Shown here in pieces: positions 42,263 to 51,712 of a stretch of DNA of 64,000 nucleotides (positions within the stretch are counted from its first letter, which is position 1; each line of letters opens with the position of its first letter). Source of the stretch: Xanthomonas chitinilytica (GTDB lineage: Bacteria > Pseudomonadota > Gammaproteobacteria > Xanthomonadales > Xanthomonadaceae). Below the pieces are notes generated by a model that had not been told where the DNA came from, ran no database searches, and saw only the letters and a list, made by a program, of their open reading frames with translations. The translations under genes were made by a program, and so were the position numbers. The stretch covers positions 1 through 64,000 of the forward strand of contig NZ_JAPCHY010000004.1 of the NCBI RefSeq assembly GCF_026107455.2, in the 5' to 3' direction.

Positions 42263-43285
42263 ATGAAAGCCCAGCATTTCAAGTCGCACCTGCGCGTGGC
42301 CCTGGCCGCCTTCGCGTTGACCCTCGCCTTCGCCGCCGGCGCCAAGGATCTCAAGCTGCTCAACGTCTCCTATGATCCCACCCGCGAGTTCTACCGCGAG
42401 TTCAATGCCGCCTTCGCCCAGCACTGGCAGCAGAGCAAGGGCCAGAAGGTGAACATCGAGACCTCGCACGGCGGTTCCGGCAAGCAGGCGCGCGCGGTGA
42501 TCGACGGGTTGGAGGCCGACGTGCTGACGCTGGCGCTGGCCTACGACATCGATTCGGTCGCCGAGCGGGCCAAGCTGTTCCCCGGCAACTGGCAGTCGCG
42601 CCTGCCGGAGAACAGTTCGCCGTACACCTCGACCATCGTGTTCCTGGTGCGCAAGGGCAACCCGAAGAACATCCGCGACTGGCACGACCTGGTGAAACCG
42701 GGCATCTCGGTGATCACGCCCAACCCCAAGACCTCCGGCGGCGCGCGCTGGAACTACCTGGCCGCCTGGGCCTATGGCCTGAAGATCTTCAAGGGCGACG
42801 AGGCCAAGACCCGCAACTTCGTCGGCGCGCTGTTCAAGAACGTGCCGGTGCTGGATACCGGCGCGCGGGGTTCCACCACCACCTTCGTCCAGCGCGGCAT
42901 CGGCGATGTGCTGCTGGCCTGGGAGAACGAGGCGTTCCTGTCGATCGAGGAACTGGGCCCGGACAAGTTCGACATCGTGGTGCCGTCGCTGTCGATCCTG
43001 GCCGAGCCGCCGGTGGCGCTGGTCGACCGGAACGTCGACAAGCACGGTACCCGCGAGGCGGCGCAGGCCTACCTGCAATACCTGTACTCGCCGGCGGGGC
43101 AGAAGCTGGCCGCCAAGCACTACTACCGGCCGCGCCATCCCGAGCTGGCCGATCCGGCCGACGTCGCCCGGTTCCCGAACGTCGAACTGGTGACCATCGA
43201 CGGCGTGTTCGGCTCCTGGGCCAGGGCGCAGCAGGTGCATTTCTCCGATGGCGGCGAGTTCGACCGGCTGCAGGCGAAGAAATGA
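42263..43285 (+). CDS. sbp: Periplasmic sulfate-binding protein, copy 1
   Basis: A 340-aa type 2 periplasmic binding protein for sulfate (Sbp/CysP family). The signal peptide is cut near AAGA-KD (residues 24-28). Family blocks are [56 protein letters not shown] and [20 protein letters not shown]. It delivers sulfate to the CysTW permease. It follows the porin by 18 nt and overlaps the second copy by an ATGA. Confidence 0.93.
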   Translation: MKAQHFKSHLRVALAAFALTLAFAAGAKDLKLLNVSYDPTREFYREFNAAFAQHWQQSKGQKVNIETSHGGSGKQARAVIDGLEADVLTLALAYDIDSVAERAKLFPGNWQSRLPENSSPYTSTIVFLVRKGNPKNIRDWHDLVKPGISVITPNPKTSGGARWNYLAAWAYGLKIFKGDEAKTRNFVGALFKNVPVLDTGARGSTTTFVQRGIGDVLLAWENEAFLSIEELGPDKFDIVVPSLSILAEPPVALVDRNVDKHGTREAAQAYLQYLYSPAGQKLAAKHYYRPRHPELADPADVARFPNVELVTIDGVFGSWARAQQVHFSDGGEFDRLQAKK

Positions 43286-44322
43286 CCACGCTGCCGATCG
43301 TCGCCAGCGGGAATCGCGGCATGAACCCAAGGCGCTGGCTGCGGGCGCTGGCGATCGCCTCGGTGCTGGCCGCCGGCGCCGTCCAGGCCAAGGACGCGAC
43401 GCTGCTCAACGTGTCCTACGACGTCGCCCGCGACGTCTACAAGGACCTGAACCCGGTGTTCGTCGCGCAGCAGAAGGCCGCCGGCAGGACGGTCGTGGTG
43501 GAGCAGTCGCACGGCGGTTCCAGCAAGCAGGCGCGCTCGGTGATCGACGGCCTGGAAGCGGACGTGGTGACGATGAACAATCCGCTGGACATCGACCAGA
43601 TCGCCAGGGCCGGGCTGCTGCCGGCGGACTGGGCCGGGCGCCTGCCCAACCACAGCGCGCCGTCGTGGTCGACCATCCTGTTCCTGGTGCGCAAGGGCAA
43701 CCCCAAGGGCATCCGCGACTGGGTCGACCTGGTGAAGCCCGGCGTCGGCGTGATCCTGCCCAACCCCAAGACCTCCGGCAACGGCCGCTACAGCTATCTG
43801 GCCGGCTGGGAGTGGGCGCGGCGCCAGGCCGGCGGCAGCGACCGCGCCGGGCAGGACTACGTGCGCAAGCTGTTCGCCAACGTGCCGATCCTGGACACCG
43901 GCGGCCGCGGCGCCACCACCAGCTTCGTCCAGCGCGGCATCGGCGACGTGCTGCTGACCTTCGAGAACGAGATCGGCCTGCTGCGCGCCGAACTGGGCGG
44001 CGCCGACTACGAGGTGGTGGTGCCGTCGCTGACCGTGCGTGCCCACAACCCGGTGGCGCGGGTGGACAAGGTGGCGGGCAGGCATGGCAGCACCGAGCTG
44101 GTCGATGCCTACCTGCACTTCCACTACAGCGAACCGGCGCAGGCGATCTTCGCGCGCAACCACCTGCGTCCGGTCGATGCCGAGGTGCTGCGCCGGCATG
44201 CGGGGCGCTTCCCGGCGGTGGAAGCGTTCCGCGTCGAGGATGCGTTCGGCAGCTGGGAAGCGGCGCAGGCCCGGCATTTCGCCAACGGCGGCGTGTTCGA
44301 CCAGATCTACGCGGTGCGCTGA
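43282..44322 (+). CDS. sbp: Periplasmic sulfate-binding protein, copy 2
   Basis: A 346-aa paralogue of the preceding gene. It shares the motifs [39 protein letters not shown], and the block before [10 protein letters not shown], but differs in many positions, for example [12 protein letters not shown] where copy 1 has [12 protein letters not shown]. The ATG at 43282 overlaps the copy 1 stop (ATGA). A later ATG at 43321 would give a more standard signal peptide ([20 protein letters not shown]), so the start is uncertain. The tandem pair suggests duplication with divergence in affinity or anion preference. Confidence 0.92.
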   Translation: MTTLPIVASGNRGMNPRRWLRALAIASVLAAGAVQAKDATLLNVSYDVARDVYKDLNPVFVAQQKAAGRTVVVEQSHGGSSKQARSVIDGLEADVVTMNNPLDIDQIARAGLLPADWAGRLPNHSAPSWSTILFLVRKGNPKGIRDWVDLVKPGVGVILPNPKTSGNGRYSYLAGWEWARRQAGGSDRAGQDYVRKLFANVPILDTGGRGATTSFVQRGIGDVLLTFENEIGLLRAELGGADYEVVVPSLTVRAHNPVARVDKVAGRHGSTELVDAYLHFHYSEPAQAIFARNHLRPVDAEVLRRHAGRFPAVEAFRVEDAFGSWEAAQARHFANGGVFDQIYAVR

Positions 44323-44325
44323 GTC

Positions 44326-45195
44326 ATGGGCAGCACCGCGATCGATGTACGCAAGTACCGGGCGCCACGCCGGCGGCGGGTGGTGCCGGGCTTCGGCCTG
44401 AGCCTGGGCTACACGCTGACCTGGCTGAGCCTGATCGTGCTGATCCCGCTGGTGGGCGTGTTCGTCTATGCCGGCCAGCTGGGGCCGGCGGAGCTGTGGC
44501 GGATCTGGACCGAGCCGCGGGTGCTGGCGGCGTTGCGGGTCAGCTTCGGCACCGCGCTGGCCGCGGCGGCGTTCAACGCGCTGATGGGCACCTGGGTGGC
44601 GTGGGTGTTCGTGCGCTACCGTTTCCCCGGCAAGCGCCTGTTCGACGCGATGATCGACCTGCCGTTCGCATTGCCGACCGCCGTGGCCGGCATCGCCTTG
44701 ACCGCGCTGTATGGGCCCAGCGGCTGGATCGGCCGCTGGCTGGAGTCGGTCGGCATCAAGGTCGCCTATACCCCGCTGGGCATCACCGTGGCGCTGGTGT
44801 TCATCGGCCTGCCGTTCGTGGTGCGGGTGGTGCAGCCGGTGCTGGCCGAGGCCGAGCGCGAGCTGGAGGAGGCCGCGGCCACGCTCGGCGCCAGCCGCTG
44901 GCAGATCGTGTGGCGGGTGATCCTGCCGGGACTGTGGCCGGCGGTGCTGGCCGGCTTCGCGCTGGCGTTCGCGCGCGGGGTGGGCGAGTACGGCTCGGTG
45001 ATCTTCATCGCCGGCAACCTGCCGCACGTGTCGGAGATCGCGCCGCTGCTGATCACCATCAAGCTGGAGGAATTCGACTACGCCGGCGCCACCGCCATCG
45101 CCGCGTTGATGCTGTTGCTGTCGTTCGCGCTGCTGCTGGCGATCAACACCCTGCAGTCGCGACTGGCGCGTACCGGTAAACGGAGGGGCGGATGA
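44326..45195 (+). CDS. cysT: Sulfate ABC transporter permease CysT
   Basis: A 289-aa inner-membrane permease (also called CysU) with about six hydrophobic segments. The EAA loop that docks on CysA is visible in EAAATLGASRWQIVWRVILPG. The block LPFALPTAVAGIALTALYGP is typical of CysT. The ATG lies 3 nt after the sbp copy 2 stop, and the gene ends in an ATGA overlap with cysW. Confidence 0.94.
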   Translation: MGSTAIDVRKYRAPRRRRVVPGFGLSLGYTLTWLSLIVLIPLVGVFVYAGQLGPAELWRIWTEPRVLAALRVSFGTALAAAAFNALMGTWVAWVFVRYRFPGKRLFDAMIDLPFALPTAVAGIALTALYGPSGWIGRWLESVGIKVAYTPLGITVALVFIGLPFVVRVVQPVLAEAERELEEAAATLGASRWQIVWRVILPGLWPAVLAGFALAFARGVGEYGSVIFIAGNLPHVSEIAPLLITIKLEEFDYAGATAIAALMLLLSFALLLAINTLQSRLARTGKRRGG

Positions 45196-46154
45196 GCGAG
45201 GCCATTTCCGCGGTGATCGCCGCGCTGCCGGAGGACACGGGCGTGGACGCCGGCGACAGCCACCGGCGCAGCGCCGGCTCGGCCGTCACCGAGCCGGTGT
45301 GGGTGCAGGTGCTGCTGGTGCTGGGCGCGCTGGGCTTCCTGCTTTCGTTCCTGCTGTTGCCGCTGCTGCTGGTGTTCATCGAGGCGCTGCGCGGCGGCAC
45401 CCAGGCGTTCCTGGCCGCGGTGTCCGAACCGGATGCGCTGGCGGCGATCAGGCTGACCCTGCTGGTGGCCGCCATCGCGGTGCCGCTGAACCTGGCGTTC
45501 GGCGTGGCCGCGGCGTGGACGGTCAGCAAGCACCAGTTCCCCGGCAAGCGCTGGCTGGTGTCGCTGATCGACCTGCCGTTCGCGGTGTCGCCGGTGGTGG
45601 CCGGCCTGGTGTTCATCCTGATCTTCGGCGCGCAGGGCTGGGCCTGGCCACTGATCGACGAGGGCGTATCGCTGTCGCTGCCGCTGGTCGGCGAGTTCAC
45701 CGTGCAGCTGCCGAAGGTGGTGTTCGCCTTGCCGGGGATCGTGCTGGCCACGATCTTCGTGACGTTCCCGTTCATCGCGCGCGAGCTGATGCCGTTGATG
45801 GAGCAGCAGGGCGTGGACGAGGAACTGGCCGCGCTGAGCCTGGGCGCCAGCGGCTGGCAGACGTTCTGGCGGGTGACCCTGCCCAACATCCGCTGGGCGC
45901 TGCTGTACGGCGTGCTGTTGTGCAGCGCACGCGCGCTGGGCGAGTTCGGCGCGGTGTCGGTGGTGTCCGGGCATATCCGCGGGCGCACCAACACGCTGCC
46001 GCTGCACGTGGAGATCCTCTACAACGAGTACGCCTACAGCGCGGCGTTCGCCGCCGCGTCGCTGCTGGCGCTGACCGCGCTGGTGACGCTGGCGTTGAAG
46101 TCCTACCTGGAATGGCGCCACGGCGAATCGCTGGCCGCCAACCACCGACACTGA
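45192..46154 (+). CDS. cysW: Sulfate ABC transporter permease CysW
   Basis: A 320-aa permease partner of CysT. It has an extra N-terminal cytoplasmic tail of about 35 residues and about six membrane segments. The coupling loop is [20 protein letters not shown], and [20 protein letters not shown] is typical. Its start overlaps cysT by ATGA. It forms the channel for sulfate or thiosulfate import with CysT. Confidence 0.94.
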   Translation: MSEAISAVIAALPEDTGVDAGDSHRRSAGSAVTEPVWVQVLLVLGALGFLLSFLLLPLLLVFIEALRGGTQAFLAAVSEPDALAAIRLTLLVAAIAVPLNLAFGVAAAWTVSKHQFPGKRWLVSLIDLPFAVSPVVAGLVFILIFGAQGWAWPLIDEGVSLSLPLVGEFTVQLPKVVFALPGIVLATIFVTFPFIARELMPLMEQQGVDEELAALSLGASGWQTFWRVTLPNIRWALLYGVLLCSARALGEFGAVSVVSGHIRGRTNTLPLHVEILYNEYAYSAAFAAASLLALTALVTLALKSYLEWRHGESLAANHRH

Positions 46155-46167
46155 CGGGGCAAGGCCG

Positions 46168-47229
46168 ATGGGCATCAAGATCGAACACCTGAGCAAGCGC
46201 TTCGGCGCGTTCGCCGCACTGGACGATGTCAGCCTGGACGTGCGCCAGGGCGAGCTGCTGGCGCTGCTGGGACCGTCGGGATCGGGCAAGACCACCCTGC
46301 TGCGCGCCATCGCCGGACTGGAGCACGCCGACAGCGGCCGCATCCTGTTCGACGGCGAGGACGCCACCGGACTGAGCGTGCAGGCGCGGCGGGCCGGCTT
46401 CGTGTTCCAGCACTACGCGCTGTTCCGGCACCTGGACGTGCGCGACAACATCGCCTTCGGCCTGCAGGTGCGGCGCGGCCAGGCGCGCTGGCCGAAGGCG
46501 CGGATCGCGGCCAGGGTGGACGAACTGCTGTCGCTGGTGCAGCTGGACGGACTGGGCGGGCGGTATCCGGCGCAGCTGTCCGGCGGGCAGCGCCAGCGGG
46601 TGGCGCTGGCGCGCGCGCTGGCCATCGAGCCGCGCGTGCTGCTGCTGGACGAGCCGTTCGGCGCGCTGGATGCGCAGGTGCGGCGCGACCTGCGGCGCTG
46701 GCTGCGCGAACTGCACGACCGCACCGGCCTGACCACGCTGTTCGTCACCCACGACCAGGAAGAGGCGCTGGAGCTGGCCGACCGCGTGGCCATCCTCAAC
46801 CACGGCCGGATCGAGCAGGTCGGGTCGCCGGCCGATGTCTACGACCGGCCGCGCTCGCCGTTCGTGTACGGCTTCGTCGGCGAGGCCAACCGGCTGCCGG
46901 CACGGCTGCGCGAAGGCCGGCTGTCGGTGGCCGGCCGCGACTGGCCGGCGCCGGAGGTGCCGTTGCCCGACGGGGAACTGGAAATCTACGTGCGCCCGGA
47001 AGACCTGGGCGTGGGCGAGGACGGCTGGGCGGCCACGGTGGTGGCGGTGCAGCGCAGCGGGCCGCGGGTGCGGATGCGGGCCAGGCTGCAGGCCGATCCG
47101 GCCGAGGTGGACCTGGAGCTGCCGGCCGGGGCGCCGGCCTACGCCCCGGGCACGCCGCTGCAGCTGGTGGTGCGGCGCTACGGGGTGTTCCCGGCGGCCG
47201 CGCAGGGCGGGGGCGAACTGCCGTATTGA
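46168..47229 (+). CDS. cysA: Sulfate ABC transporter ATP-binding protein CysA
   Basis: A 353-aa ATPase. Walker A is GPSGSGKTT (residues 35-43), the signature [15 protein letters not shown], Walker [13 protein letters not shown] and the H-loop VTHDQEEA are intact. The C-terminal TOBE-like regulatory domain (from about 235) includes [12 protein letters not shown]. It powers CysTW. It lies 13 nt after cysW and ends the operon-like run. Confidence 0.95.
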   Translation: MGIKIEHLSKRFGAFAALDDVSLDVRQGELLALLGPSGSGKTTLLRAIAGLEHADSGRILFDGEDATGLSVQARRAGFVFQHYALFRHLDVRDNIAFGLQVRRGQARWPKARIAARVDELLSLVQLDGLGGRYPAQLSGGQRQRVALARALAIEPRVLLLDEPFGALDAQVRRDLRRWLRELHDRTGLTTLFVTHDQEEALELADRVAILNHGRIEQVGSPADVYDRPRSPFVYGFVGEANRLPARLREGRLSVAGRDWPAPEVPLPDGELEIYVRPEDLGVGEDGWAATVVAVQRSGPRVRMRARLQADPAEVDLELPAGAPAYAPGTPLQLVVRRYGVFPAAAQGGGELPY

Positions 47230-47255
47230 CGGCGGGGATTGTTGCGTCGCAATAT
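47226..47255 (+). promoter_or_regulatory. Possible promoter for the TorF-like gene
   Basis: TTGACG (47226-47231, at the cysA stop) and CAATAT (47250-47255) are 18 bp apart. An alternative pair is TTGCGT (47242) with TTAAAA (47264). Either would read into the downstream gene. Confidence 0.3.
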
Positions 47256-47333
47256 CAGGTCGGTTAAAAAATCGTGAACCGGTTCGCCGGTCCACGGCAG
47301 CGCCTCCCGCCCGCCACCCACCTGGAGATTCGC

Positions 47334-48032
47334 ATGATGCATAGCAAGCGTCTTGTCGCTGTTGCCTGCGCCGTCCTGTCGTCCGCCTCGTTCGCCGTCC
47401 TTGCGCAGGAAGAAACCTCGTCTCCGATCAGCTGGGAAATCGGCGCGGTGTCCGACTACGTGTTCCGCGGCGCCTCGCAGACCGACGAGAACCCGACCGG
47501 GCAGGCCGGCATCACCTATACCGCGCCGTTCGGCCTGTACGTGGGCACCTGGGCCTCGGGTGTCGATTTCGGCGACGGCGACCCGGACTTCGAGGTGGAC
47601 TACTTCGTCGGCTACGGCTTCGACATCGGCGACAGCGTCAACTTCGACGTGATGCTCAACCGCTATACCTATCCCGGCGCCAGCGAGCTCAACTACAACG
47701 AGCTGATCACCACCACCAGCTTCGCCGAGAACTACAGCCTGACCGTGGCCTACAGCAACGACGTATGGGCCAGCGATACCGACGGCTGGTACTACGGCAT
47801 CGGCGGCGAGTGGGGCCTGCCCAACGACTTCAGCCTGTCGGCCAGCATCGGCCGCAGCACGTTCGACAGCGGCGTGGCCGAGGACTACACCGACTGGGGC
47901 GTGGGCGTGAGCAAGAGCTTCGGCATCGTCAGCGTGGGCCTGAACTACTACGGCACCGACAGCAAGGGCGACACCAACTTCGGCAAGCTGGCCGACGACC
48001 GCGTGGTGCTTTCGGTGAAGGTCTCGCAGTAA
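47334..48032 (+). CDS. TorF family putative outer-membrane porin
   Basis: A 232-aa protein with a signal peptide cut near residue 24 (VLA). The mature part begins SWEIGAVSDYVFRGASQTDE, the hallmark of the TorF/Gcw_chp family, and continues as alternating beta-strand sequence rich in aromatic and acidic residues. It probably sits in the outer membrane. The substrate is unknown; its place after cysA may link it to sulfate or another anion. GGAGA precedes two adjacent ATGs (47334, 47337). A strong terminator follows. Confidence 0.85.
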   Translation: MMHSKRLVAVACAVLSSASFAVLAQEETSSPISWEIGAVSDYVFRGASQTDENPTGQAGITYTAPFGLYVGTWASGVDFGDGDPDFEVDYFVGYGFDIGDSVNFDVMLNRYTYPGASELNYNELITTTSFAENYSLTVAYSNDVWASDTDGWYYGIGGEWGLPNDFSLSASIGRSTFDSGVAEDYTDWGVGVSKSFGIVSVGLNYYGTDSKGDTNFGKLADDRVVLSVKVSQ

Positions 48033-48057
48033 TCCCGGGCACCGCTGCCGGACACGG

Positions 48058-48081
48058 AAAAGGCGCCGCAGGGCGCCTTTT
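48058..48081. terminator. Terminator after the TorF-like gene
   Basis: The 10-bp arms AAAAGGCGCC / GGCGCCTTTT with a GCAG loop are flanked by A and T tracts, so it can act in both directions. It lies between two convergent genes. Confidence 0.85.
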
Positions 48082-48095
48082 CCATGTCCGAACCT

Positions 48096-48190
48096 GCCCC
48101 TGCAGGAGCGACGTCAGTCGCGACAGGGGCCTTGCCGATGAATCTTGCACGAGGCCCCTGTCGCGACTGGCGTCGCTCCTGCAGGGGCCG
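48096..48190. repeat. REP-type inverted doublet 2
   Basis: Two long palindromic units lie in opposite orientation (about 48096-48131 and 48152-48189). Each has the core GGAGCGACGTCAGTCGCGA, or its reverse complement with one change, inside CCCCTG/CAGGGG arms. The core is the same as in the doublet at 37342-37404. They occupy the short gap between the convergent TorF-like and tdh genes. Confidence 0.8.
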
Positions 48191-48198
48191 GCGGGCGA

Positions 48199-49221
48199 TC
48201 AGTTCCAGCTCAGCACCACCTTGCCGGCCTTGCCCTGTTCCATCAGGTCGAAGCCTTCCTGGAACTTGTCCACCGGCAACTGGTGGGTGAGCACCTTGCC
48301 GAGCGGGAAGCCGGACAGCACCAGCTGGGTCATCTTGTACCAGGTCTCGTACATCTTGCGGCCGTAGATGCCCTGCACGGTCAGGCCCTTGAAGATGATC
48401 TTGTCCCAGTCGCAGCCGGCGCCCTTGGGCATGATGCCGAGCATGGCGATCTTGCCGCCGTGGTACATGCAGTCGAGCATGTCGTTGAACGCGCGCGGGT
48501 TGCCGCTCATCTCCAGGCCGACGTCGAAGCCTTCCATGTGCAGGTCGGCCATCACGTCCTTCAGCGAGGTGTTGGCGACGTTGACCACGCGGGTGGCGCC
48601 CATGTCGGCGGCCAGCTTCAGGCGGAAGTCGTTGACGTCGGTGACCACCACGTTGCGCGCGCCGATGTGCTTGCAGATGCCGGCGGCGATGATGCCGATC
48701 GGGCCAGCGCCGGTGATCAGCACGTCCTCGCCGATCACGTTGAACTCCAGCGCGCAGTGCGCGGCGTTGCCGTAGGGATCGAAGAACGCGGCCAGCTCCG
48801 ACGGGATCTGGTCCGGGATCGGCCACAGGTTGCTGGCCGGCATCACCATGTATTCGGCGAAGGCGCCGTTGACGTTGACGCCGATGCCCACGGTGTTGGG
48901 GCACAGGTGCGGACGCCCGCCGCGGCAGTTGCGGCAGTGGCCGCAGACGATGTGGCCCTCGGCCGACACGCGCTGGCCGATCTCGTAGCCGGTCACCGCC
49001 GAGCCCAGCGCGGCGACGCGGCCGACGAACTCGTGGCCGATGGTCAGGCCCGGCTTGATCGTGCGCTGGCTCCACTCGTCCCACAGGTAGATGTGCAGGT
49101 CGGTGCCGCAGATGGCGGTCTTCTCCAGCTTGATCAGCACCTCGTTGGGTCCCGGGACGGGGACCGGCACTTCCTCCATCCAGATGCCCTTGGTCGCTTC
49201 GCGCTTCACCAGCGCCTTCAT
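48199..49221 (-). CDS. tdh: L-threonine 3-dehydrogenase
   Basis: Tdh (340 aa from ATG 49221) oxidises L-threonine to 2-amino-3-ketobutyrate with NAD; Kbl then cleaves it. It is a zinc MDR enzyme. Visible are the catalytic zinc region [19 protein letters not shown], the structural-zinc cysteines in [15 protein letters not shown], and the nucleotide motif [16 protein letters not shown] second possible start four codons earlier (49233) exists; 49221 gives the family length. A TATAAT element (49273-49268) lies upstream on the minus strand. Confidence 0.96.
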   Translation of the reverse strand: MKALVKREATKGIWMEEVPVPVPGPNEVLIKLEKTAICGTDLHIYLWDEWSQRTIKPGLTIGHEFVGRVAALGSAVTGYEIGQRVSAEGHIVCGHCRNCRGGRPHLCPNTVGIGVNVNGAFAEYMVMPASNLWPIPDQIPSELAAFFDPYGNAAHCALEFNVIGEDVLITGAGPIGIIAAGICKHIGARNVVVTDVNDFRLKLAADMGATRVVNVANTSLKDVMADLHMEGFDVGLEMSGNPRAFNDMLDCMYHGGKIAMLGIMPKGAGCDWDKIIFKGLTVQGIYGRKMYETWYKMTQLVLSGFPLGKVLTHQLPVDKFQEGFDLMEQGKAGKVVLSWN

Positions 49222-49267
49222 TGTCTGTGCCATTGCCGGCCGGTCCGCAGATAGGAAAAGAACGCCG

Positions 49268-49273
49268 ATTATA
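49268..49273 (-). promoter_or_regulatory. -10 element upstream of tdh
   Basis: TATAAT on the minus strand lies 47 nt before the tdh start. No good -35 is seen at the usual distance. Confidence 0.4.
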
Positions 49274-49380
49274 TGCTTTCACCTGTAACCGCCGCCCTTG
49301 CCGGGCATGGCCAATGGCACGCTCGGTGGCGATGGTTGCCAGCGTTACAATCGCCGGTTCCATCCATAGGGGGTCGCTCG

Positions 49381-51546
49381 ATGCGCTCGAACCTGCTTGC
49401 CTTCTCCATCGTCGCCAGCCTCGGGCTGGCCCAGCTCGCCCATGCCGCCGAAGGCATGTGGGTGCCGCAGCAGCTGCCGGAAATCGCCGGTCCGCTGAAG
49501 CAGGCCGGCCTGGAGTTGTCCCCCGAGCAGCTGTCCGACCTGACCGGCGACCCGATGGGGGCGGTGGTGGCGCTGGGCGGCTGCACCGCCAGCTTCGTCT
49601 CGCCGCAGGGCCTGGTGGTGACCAACCACCACTGCGCCTATGGCGCCATCCAGCTGAACTCGACCGCCGAGAACAACCTGATCAAGGACGGCTTCAACGC
49701 CCCGGCGCCGAAGGACGAGCTGAGCGCCGGCCCGAACGCCCGCGTGTACGTGCTGGACCAGATCACCGACGTGACCGAGCAGGCCAGGGCCGCCATCGCC
49801 GCCGCCGGCAACGACCCGCTGGCGCGCACCCGCGCGCTGGAGGCCTTCGACAAGGCCCAGGTGGCCGCGTGCGAAGCCGAGGAAGGCTTCCGCTGCCGCC
49901 TGTACAGCTTCTCCGGCGGCAACGTCTATCGCCTGTTCAAGAACCTGGAGATCAAGGACGTGCGCCTGGCCTACGCGCCCCCGGGCAGCGTGGGCAAGTT
50001 CGGCGGCGACATCGACAACTGGATGTGGCCGCGCCACACCGGCGACTTCGCCTTCTACCGCGCCTACGTCGGCAAGGACGGCAAGCCGGCCGCGTTCTCC
50101 CCGGACAACGTGCCCTACCAGCCCAAGCGCTTCCTGAAGTTCGCCGACCAGCCGCTGGGCGCCGGCGATTTCGTGATGGTGGCCGGCTACCCGGGCTCGA
50201 CCAACCGCTACGCGCTGGCCAGCGAGTTCGACAACACCGCCAGCTGGACTTACCCGACCATCGCCCGCCACTACCAGGCGCTGATCGACCTGATCGGCAA
50301 GGCCGGCGAGCAGGATGCCGACGTCAAGGTGAAGTACGCCGCGACCATGGCCGGCCTGAACAACACCGCCAAGAACTTCACCGGCCAGCTGGATGGCTTC
50401 AAGCGCATCGACGCCGCCGGCCAGAAGCATGCCGAGGAAGCGGCGGTGCTGGCATGGCTGAAGAAGCAGGGCAGCCAGGGCCGTGCCGCGCTGGCCGCGC
50501 ACGCCAAACTGATTTCGCTGAACGACAAGGCCAAGGCCACCCGCGAGCGCGACCTGATCGTGGGCCAGTTCAACAACACCGGCGTGCTGTCGGCGGCGAT
50601 CAACCTGTACCGCCTGTCGCTCGAGCGCAGCAAGCCCGACGCCGAGCGCGAGTCCGGCTACCAGGAGCGCGACCTGCCGTCGATCGAGGGCAGCCTGAAG
50701 CAGATGGACCGTCGCTACGTGGCGAAGATGGACCAGCAGCTGCAGGGCTACTGGCTGAACCAGTACGTGGCGCTGCCGGCCGACCAGCGCAACAACGAAG
50801 TGCTCAACCAGTGGCTGGCCGGCAACGACGCCGCGGCGGTCGAGGCGCTGGTCGGCAAGCTGTCGGGCAGTGCGCTGGGCAGCCTGGACGAGCGGCTGAA
50901 GTGGTTCGCCGCCGACCACGCCGCGTTCGAAGCCAGCGACGATCCGGCCATCCAGTACGCGGTGGCGGTGATGCCGGCGCTGCTGGAGCAGGAGCGGGAG
51001 CGCAAGACCCGCGCCGGCGAAGCACTGCAGGCCCGCCCGCTGTACCTGCAGGCGCTGGCCGACTACAAGAAGAGCCAGGGCGAGTTCGTGTACCCGGACG
51101 CCAACCTGTCGCTGCGCATCACCTTCGGCAACGTGATGGGCTACGAGCCCAGGGACGGCGTGGCCTACACCCCGTTCACCACGCTGGAGGGAGTGGTCGC
51201 CAAGGAAACCGGCGCCGATCCGTTCGATTCGCCGAAGGCGCTGCTGGATGCGGTCAAGGCCAAGCGCTACGGCGGCCTGGAAGACGAGCGCCTGGGTTCG
51301 GTGCCGGTCAACTTCCTGTCCAACCTGGACATCACCGGCGGCAACTCCGGCTCGCCGGTGCTCGACGCCCGCGGCCGGCTGGTCGGCCTGGCCTTCGACG
51401 GCAACTGGGAATCGGTCAGCTCCAACTGGGTGTTCGACCCGATCATGACCCGCATGATCGCGGTCGACAGCCGCTACATGCAGTGGATCATGCAGGAAGT
51501 GGCCCCGGCGCCGCAGCTGCTGAAGGAACTGGGCCTGGCCAGGTAA
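49381..51546 (+). CDS. S46 family dipeptidyl peptidase (DPP7-like)
   Basis: A 721-aa exported serine peptidase that removes dipeptides from peptide N-termini. The signal peptide is cut near residue 22. The chymotrypsin-like catalytic histidine lies in TNHHCAYG (H84), and the nucleophile is S656 in TGGNSGSPV. Residue 674 in GLAFDGNWE is Gly; in this family Gly here goes with DPP7-type preference for hydrophobic residues, while Arg marks acidic-specific DPP11. It is complete and divergent from tdh. It probably supports peptide feeding in the periplasm. Confidence 0.92.
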   Translation: MRSNLLAFSIVASLGLAQLAHAAEGMWVPQQLPEIAGPLKQAGLELSPEQLSDLTGDPMGAVVALGGCTASFVSPQGLVVTNHHCAYGAIQLNSTAENNLIKDGFNAPAPKDELSAGPNARVYVLDQITDVTEQARAAIAAAGNDPLARTRALEAFDKAQVAACEAEEGFRCRLYSFSGGNVYRLFKNLEIKDVRLAYAPPGSVGKFGGDIDNWMWPRHTGDFAFYRAYVGKDGKPAAFSPDNVPYQPKRFLKFADQPLGAGDFVMVAGYPGSTNRYALASEFDNTASWTYPTIARHYQALIDLIGKAGEQDADVKVKYAATMAGLNNTAKNFTGQLDGFKRIDAAGQKHAEEAAVLAWLKKQGSQGRAALAAHAKLISLNDKAKATRERDLIVGQFNNTGVLSAAINLYRLSLERSKPDAERESGYQERDLPSIEGSLKQMDRRYVAKMDQQLQGYWLNQYVALPADQRNNEVLNQWLAGNDAAAVEALVGKLSGSALGSLDERLKWFAADHAAFEASDDPAIQYAVAVMPALLEQERERKTRAGEALQARPLYLQALADYKKSQGEFVYPDANLSLRITFGNVMGYEPRDGVAYTPFTTLEGVVAKETGADPFDSPKALLDAVKAKRYGGLEDERLGSVPVNFLSNLDITGGNSGSPVLDARGRLVGLAFDGNWESVSSNWVFDPIMTRMIAVDSRYMQWIMQEVAPAPQLLKELGLAR

Positions 51547-51712
51547 GGCCGGCGCTTCGACCCCGGGCGGCGGCGCAGGCCCCGCCCGGGATTCGCCGGC
51601 GGGGAAGTGCCGGTCGGCCGGCTCAGCGGCCACCCCTGTTGCGGCGCGGTATCATGCCGCTCCCTCCGCGCTGGCGCGGAGAGGCCTCCCTTCCCAACGG
51701 AATCATCGCTGC

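Noticed and set aside
40751-43330. Minus-strand frame of 859 codons across the porin and first sbp gene
   Set aside because: It crosses two real genes on the other strand and has no recognisable domain.
49345-51633. Minus-strand frame of 762 codons opposite the S46 peptidase
   Set aside because: The sense gene has a signal peptide, catalytic motifs and the right length; the antisense frame has none.
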